NCBI GenBank assembly: GCA_934661735.1
Contig: CAKUJN010000007.1
Span: 1 to 44,196, forward strand
Source: an uncultured Oscillospiraceae bacterium
Lineage (GTDB): Bacteria > Bacillota > Clostridia > Oscillospirales > Oscillospiraceae
Length of the DNA stretch: 44,196 nucleotides
Direction: 5' to 3'
Within the stretch, counting starts at the first letter, position 1; every line of letters starts with the position of its first letter. The position numbers and the translations under genes are program-made. The notes under the pieces were generated by a model, which ran no database searches, had not been told where the DNA came from, and saw only the letters and a list, made by a program, of their open reading frames with translations. Of this stretch, positions 41,405 to 44,196 are shown in pieces.

Positions 41405-43888
41405 ATGCCGAAATCTTTATACATTGATCCCGTTGCCGTCCGTCAGCCTGGTTATATCCACTTTGAGGACATTCCCGTCTGCCAGTATAACAAGACCATC
41501 AAGCAGGAACTGGAAGAGGGCAACTACACCAAAGAAGATCTGATCCGCATCTATCGCGACATGGCCATCTGCCGTGAGTTTGAGCACATGCTCACGCAGA
41601 TCAAGACGCAGGCCAACTACAACGGTGTGGAAACCACCTATCCCGGCCCCGCGCACCTGAGCTATGGTCAGGAGGCGTCCTGCGTCGGCGAGGCGTATCT
41701 GCTGAGCAGAGACGACATCACGTTCGGTTCCCACCGCTCCCACTCTGAAATTCTTTCCAAGGGTCTCAGCTGCATTCAGAAGCTCTCCGATGAAGAACTG
41801 ATGAGCACCATGGAAAACTTCCTTGGCGGCAAGACGCTTGCCGCAGTCAGAAAGTTTGCCGATACCTCCGACGTCAAGGAGCTGGCCATCCGCTTCCTGC
41901 TGTACGGCACCGTTGCTGAAATCTTCGCCCGTGAAAATGGCTTCCATCACGGTATGGGCGGCTCGATGCACGCATTCTTCCTGCCGTTCGGCATCTATCC
42001 CAACAACGCCATCGTCGGCGGTTCGGCTCCTATCGCTGCCGGTGCCGCGCTGTACCAGAAGAACAACGACAAGAAGGGCATCGTCGTTTGCAACATCGGC
42101 GACGCGTCCCTTGGCTGCGGCCCCGTCTATGAAGCGCTGAACTTCTCCGCCATGGATCAGTACAGAACCCTGTGGGAAGAGGGACGCAAGGGCGGCCTGC
42201 CGATCATCTTCAACGTCTTTGACAACTTCTACGGCATGGGCGGCCAGACCTACGGCGAGACCATGGCCTACGGCATGCCCGCGCGTCTTGCGGCCGGCAT
42301 CACCCCGAGCCAGATGCACGCCGAGCGTGTTGACGGCTGGAACCCGCTGGCTGTCATCGATGCGTACAAGCGTAAGATGGAGCTGATCAAGAACAACGAA
42401 GGACCCGTGTTCCTCGATGTCGTGACCTACCGTCTGGTCGGCCACTCCACCTCCGACCAGAATGCGTACCGCACCAAGGAGGAGATTGAGGACTGGCGCA
42501 GCCATGATCCCATTGTCAAGTTCCGTGAAGCGCTGGTCGAGGCCGGTGTCGAGTCCGACGAATTCTTCGCAAAGCTGCTTCAGGACACTGCCGACCGCAT
42601 GACTATGATCTGCCGCGCGGCTGACGACAAGGAGATCTCTCCGTATGTCGACTTTGACAAGAACCCTGATTATCTGGCCAACCTGATGTTCTCCAACGAG
42701 CATGTCCGCTCCATGGGCGCGCCCGATCAGAAGCTGAACGTCACCGGCCCGAAGGAGAGCTGCAAGCGTTATACCGACCTTGCCAAGAAAGAGCATTACG
42801 CTTTCGACAAGGACGGCAACAAGTTCTCCGACATGAAGCTTTACAACATCCGCGACGCAATCTTTGAGCCGCTGATCAACAAGTACTATGAGGATCCGAC
42901 ACTTGTCGCCTATGGCGAGGACGTTCGTGACTGGGGCGGCGCATACGCGGTCTACCGCGGCCTGATGGATGTGATTCCGCACTCCCGTCTGTTCAACTCC
43001 CCGATTTCCGAGGCTGCCATCGTCGGCACCGCCGTCGGCTACTGCATGTGCGGCGGCCGCGCAGTCGTCGAGCTGATGTACTGCGACTTCCTCGGCCGCG
43101 CGGGCGACGAGGTGTTCAACCAGATGTCCAAGTGGCAGGCCATGTCCGCGGGCATCCTGAAGATGCCGATGATCCTGCGTATGTCCGTCGGCGCAAAGTA
43201 CGGCGCGCAGCATTCTCAGGACTGGGTCGCCATCGTCTCCCACATCCCCGGCCTGAAGGTCTTCTTCCCGGCCACTCCGTACGAAGCCAAGGGCATCATG
43301 CAGGCGGCTCTGAACGGCACCGATCCCTGCGTCATCTTCGAGTCCCAGCGTATCTACGGCAAGGGCGAAGAGTTCCACGAGGGCGGCGTTCCCGCGGAGG
43401 AATACGAATGGGCGCCCGGCGCGGTCAATAAGGTCCGCGACGGCAAGGATCTCACCATCCTTACCATCGGCGCAACGCTCTACCGCGCGGTCGACGCTGC
43501 CAAGACGCTCTCCGAGAAGTACGGCATCGAGGCTGACGTCATCAACATGCCGTCCCTTGTCCCGCTGGATTACACCGACCTCATCGCGTCCGTCAAGAAG
43601 ACCGGCCGCGTGGTGCTGGCCTCCGACGCCTGCGCAAGAGGCACGTTCCTCAACGAGATCGCGGAGAATCTGACAAACATGTGCTTCGACTATCTGGATG
43701 CGCCTCCCGTCGTCATCGGTGCGCGCAACTGGATCACCCCGCCGCACGAGTTCGACAAGTATTTCTTCCCGTATGCCGAGTGGATCATCGACGCGGTCAA
43801 CGCCCGCCTGATCCCGCTGGAGGGCTACACCTCCACCACCACTCCCGACGAGGCTGAGATCATCCGCCGCAGCAAGCTGGGCGTGTAA
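41405..43888 (+). CDS. Fused E1 alpha-beta, TPP-dependent 2-oxoacid/acyloin dehydrogenase
   Basis: 827 aa, both E1 chains in one polypeptide. Residues about 45-410 are the alpha half: GSMHAFFLPFG near 190, TPP-binding NIGDASLGCGPVYEALNF near 230 (the usual GDG is GDA here) with the later FNVFDNFYGMG segment. Residues about 475-815 are the beta half: AYGEDVRDWGGAYAVYRGL near 500, SPISEAAIVGTAVGY near 532, AKYGAQHSQDWVAI near 598 with the conserved His-Ser pair, and IFESQRIY near 650. It should decarboxylate or cleave an acyl donor and pass it to the E2 lipoyl arm. Pyruvate, acetoin or a sugar-derived compound are all possible. RBS AAAGGAAG; ends at a hairpin. Confidence 0.88.
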   Translation: MPKSLYIDPVAVRQPGYIHFEDIPVCQYNKTIKQELEEGNYTKEDLIRIYRDMAICREFEHMLTQIKTQANYNGVETTYPGPAHLSYGQEASCVGEAYLLSRDDITFGSHRSHSEILSKGLSCIQKLSDEELMSTMENFLGGKTLAAVRKFADTSDVKELAIRFLLYGTVAEIFARENGFHHGMGGSMHAFFLPFGIYPNNAIVGGSAPIAAGAALYQKNNDKKGIVVCNIGDASLGCGPVYEALNFSAMDQYRTLWEEGRKGGLPIIFNVFDNFYGMGGQTYGETMAYGMPARLAAGITPSQMHAERVDGWNPLAVIDAYKRKMELIKNNEGPVFLDVVTYRLVGHSTSDQNAYRTKEEIEDWRSHDPIVKFREALVEAGVESDEFFAKLLQDTADRMTMICRAADDKEISPYVDFDKNPDYLANLMFSNEHVRSMGAPDQKLNVTGPKESCKRYTDLAKKEHYAFDKDGNKFSDMKLYNIRDAIFEPLINKYYEDPTLVAYGEDVRDWGGAYAVYRGLMDVIPHSRLFNSPISEAAIVGTAVGYCMCGGRAVVELMYCDFLGRAGDEVFNQMSKWQAMSAGILKMPMILRMSVGAKYGAQHSQDWVAIVSHIPGLKVFFPATPYEAKGIMQAALNGTDPCVIFESQRIYGKGEEFHEGGVPAEEYEWAPGAVNKVRDGKDLTILTIGATLYRAVDAAKTLSEKYGIEADVINMPSLVPLDYTDLIASVKKTGRVVLASDACARGTFLNEIAENLTNMCFDYLDAPPVVIGARNWITPPHEFDKYFFPYAEWIIDAVNARLIPLEGYTSTTTPDEAEIIRRSKLGV

Positions 43889-43898
43889 GCATACATCC

Positions 43899-43928
43899 TC
43901 CCCGCGCAGAGTCAAATCTGCGCGGGGA
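43899..43928 (+). terminator. Terminator-like hairpin after E1
   Basis: TCCCCGCGCAGA (43899-43910) pairs perfectly with TCTGCGCGGGGA (43917-43928), loop GTCAAA. The following TTGAAAAG is not a proper U run. Confidence 0.75.
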
Positions 43929-43942
43929 TTGAAAAGAAAGCC

Positions 43943-43971
43943 TTGACAAACACGTCAAACATCGCTATAAT
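43943..43971 (+). promoter_or_regulatory. Perfect consensus promoter before the tRNA region
   Basis: TTGACA (43943-43948), 17-base spacer, TATAAT (43966-43971). Typical of stable RNA genes; the tRNA-like sequences follow 34 bases later. Confidence 0.93.
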
Positions 43972-44004
43972 ATCTATGTTTTCCGGATCAAACGGAAAAC
44001 ATAT

Positions 44005-44108
44005 GGGCCTGTAGCTCAGCTGGGAGAGCGAACGGTTCAATTCTATGCCCCCAAATTTGGGGATGTAGCGCAAGCGTCCGGCGGATGGTTCGCATCTATG
44101 CCGCCAAA
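44005..44108 (+). pseudogene. Scrambled tRNA remnant
   Basis: The first 26 bases (GGGCCTGTAGCTCAGCTGGG then AGAGCG) are identical to the 5' acceptor and D-arm of the intact tRNA-Ala. The rest does not complete a cloverleaf. Two related 22-base segments, GGTTC...CTATGCC.CCAAA, at 44034-44055 and 44087-44108 (18 of 22 identical) look like tRNA 3' ends or anticodon arms, separated by a 14-base palindrome CCCCAAATTTGGGG (44049-44062) and GGGGATGTAGCGCAAGC, another tRNA 5'-like piece with a shortened D-arm. No consistent acceptor stem forms. Could be decay, recombination between tRNA genes, or an assembly error near a contig end. Confidence 0.6.
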
Positions 44109-44119
44109 AAAGTCAATAA

Positions 44120-44195
44120 GGGCCTGTAGCTCAGCTGGGAGAGCGTTCGGTTCGCATCCGAGAGGTCGAGAGTTCGAGTCTCTTCAGGTCCACCA
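44120..44195 (+). tRNA. tRNA-Ala (anticodon CGC)
   Basis: Complete 76-base cloverleaf: acceptor GGGCCTG/CAGGTCC with the G3-U70 pair that is the alanine identity element, D-arm GCTC/GAGC, anticodon stem TTCGG/CCGAG with loop TTCGCAT (anticodon CGC), T-arm GAGAG TTCGAGT CTCTT, discriminator A73 and an encoded CCA (44193-44195). Reads GCG codons. Confidence 0.94.
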
Positions 44196-44196
44196 A

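Noticed and set aside
1..44196. CRISPR array, prophage or transposase
   Set aside because: No regularly spaced repeats, cas, phage or transposase-like proteins were found anywhere in the window.

Overview
The window is a chromosomal segment of an anaerobic, GC-rich Firmicute. Third codon positions are strongly G/C, sigma-A type promoters are easy to read, and the gene set includes pyruvate:ferredoxin oxidoreductase, a T-box-controlled leuS, a TepA/FtsK(SpoIIIE)-type neighbourhood, YqeG, a CD1247-type protein and an ECF S component. Together these suggest class Clostridia, most likely a gut Oscillospirales-type bacterium. This placement is inferred from gene content; no rRNA is present. I see no phage genes, transposase or CRISPR array.

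Layout. (1) 1-3173, minus: nifJ, cut off at the left edge. A divergent promoter region (3174-3443) separates it from the plus-strand genes. (2) 3444-6618: comM-like ATPase, thiI, pncC. (3) 6753-16373: a strong promoter drives ktrB-ktrA (potassium uptake), followed by a SpoU methylase, dprA, topA, trmFO, plsX and rnc, with many ATGA or short overlaps, ending at a clear terminator. (4) 16441-24986: a second strong promoter, then smc, ftsY, rdgB, yhbY, a nadD-yqeK fusion, an LCP cell-wall ligase and rsfS. (5) 25012-27862: promoter, T-box leader and leuS. (6) 27896-30742: rpsU with a perfect consensus promoter, an unrecognised minus-strand gene, yqeG, then efp behind a long structured leader, and a zinc-ribbon CD1247-type protein. 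(7) 30743-31664: about 0.9 kb of non-coding, palindrome-rich repeat DNA. (8) 31665-33033: a TSCPD protein and two YbaK/EbsC-type deacylases, transcribed divergently from promoters that share one -35 hexamer. (9) 33123-38191: tepA-like protease, uppP, ftsK/spoIIIE and an ECF transporter S component. (10) 38241-43928: an operon of a SorE-like zinc dehydrogenase, a two-lipoyl-domain E2 acyltransferase and a fused E1 alpha-beta 2-oxoacid/acyloin dehydrogenase. (11) 43943-44196: a consensus promoter, a scrambled tRNA remnant and an intact tRNA-Ala(CGC).

Most of the window is core housekeeping: translation (thiI, trmFO, SpoU, rsfS, leuS, rpsU, efp, YbaK), chromosome and DNA maintenance (dprA, topA, smc, ftsK), envelope (plsX, LCP, uppP), NAD and nucleotide hygiene (nadD, pncC, rdgB).

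The least ordinary items are the SorE/E2/E1 operon, whose E1 departs from the pyruvate/acetoin E1 pattern and which has no E3 beside it; the structured RNA leader of efp; the shared -35 divergent promoters; the inverted repeat block at 30.8-31.6 kb; and the rearranged tRNA sequence at the right edge. The substrate of the dehydrogenase operon cannot be read from the sequence.
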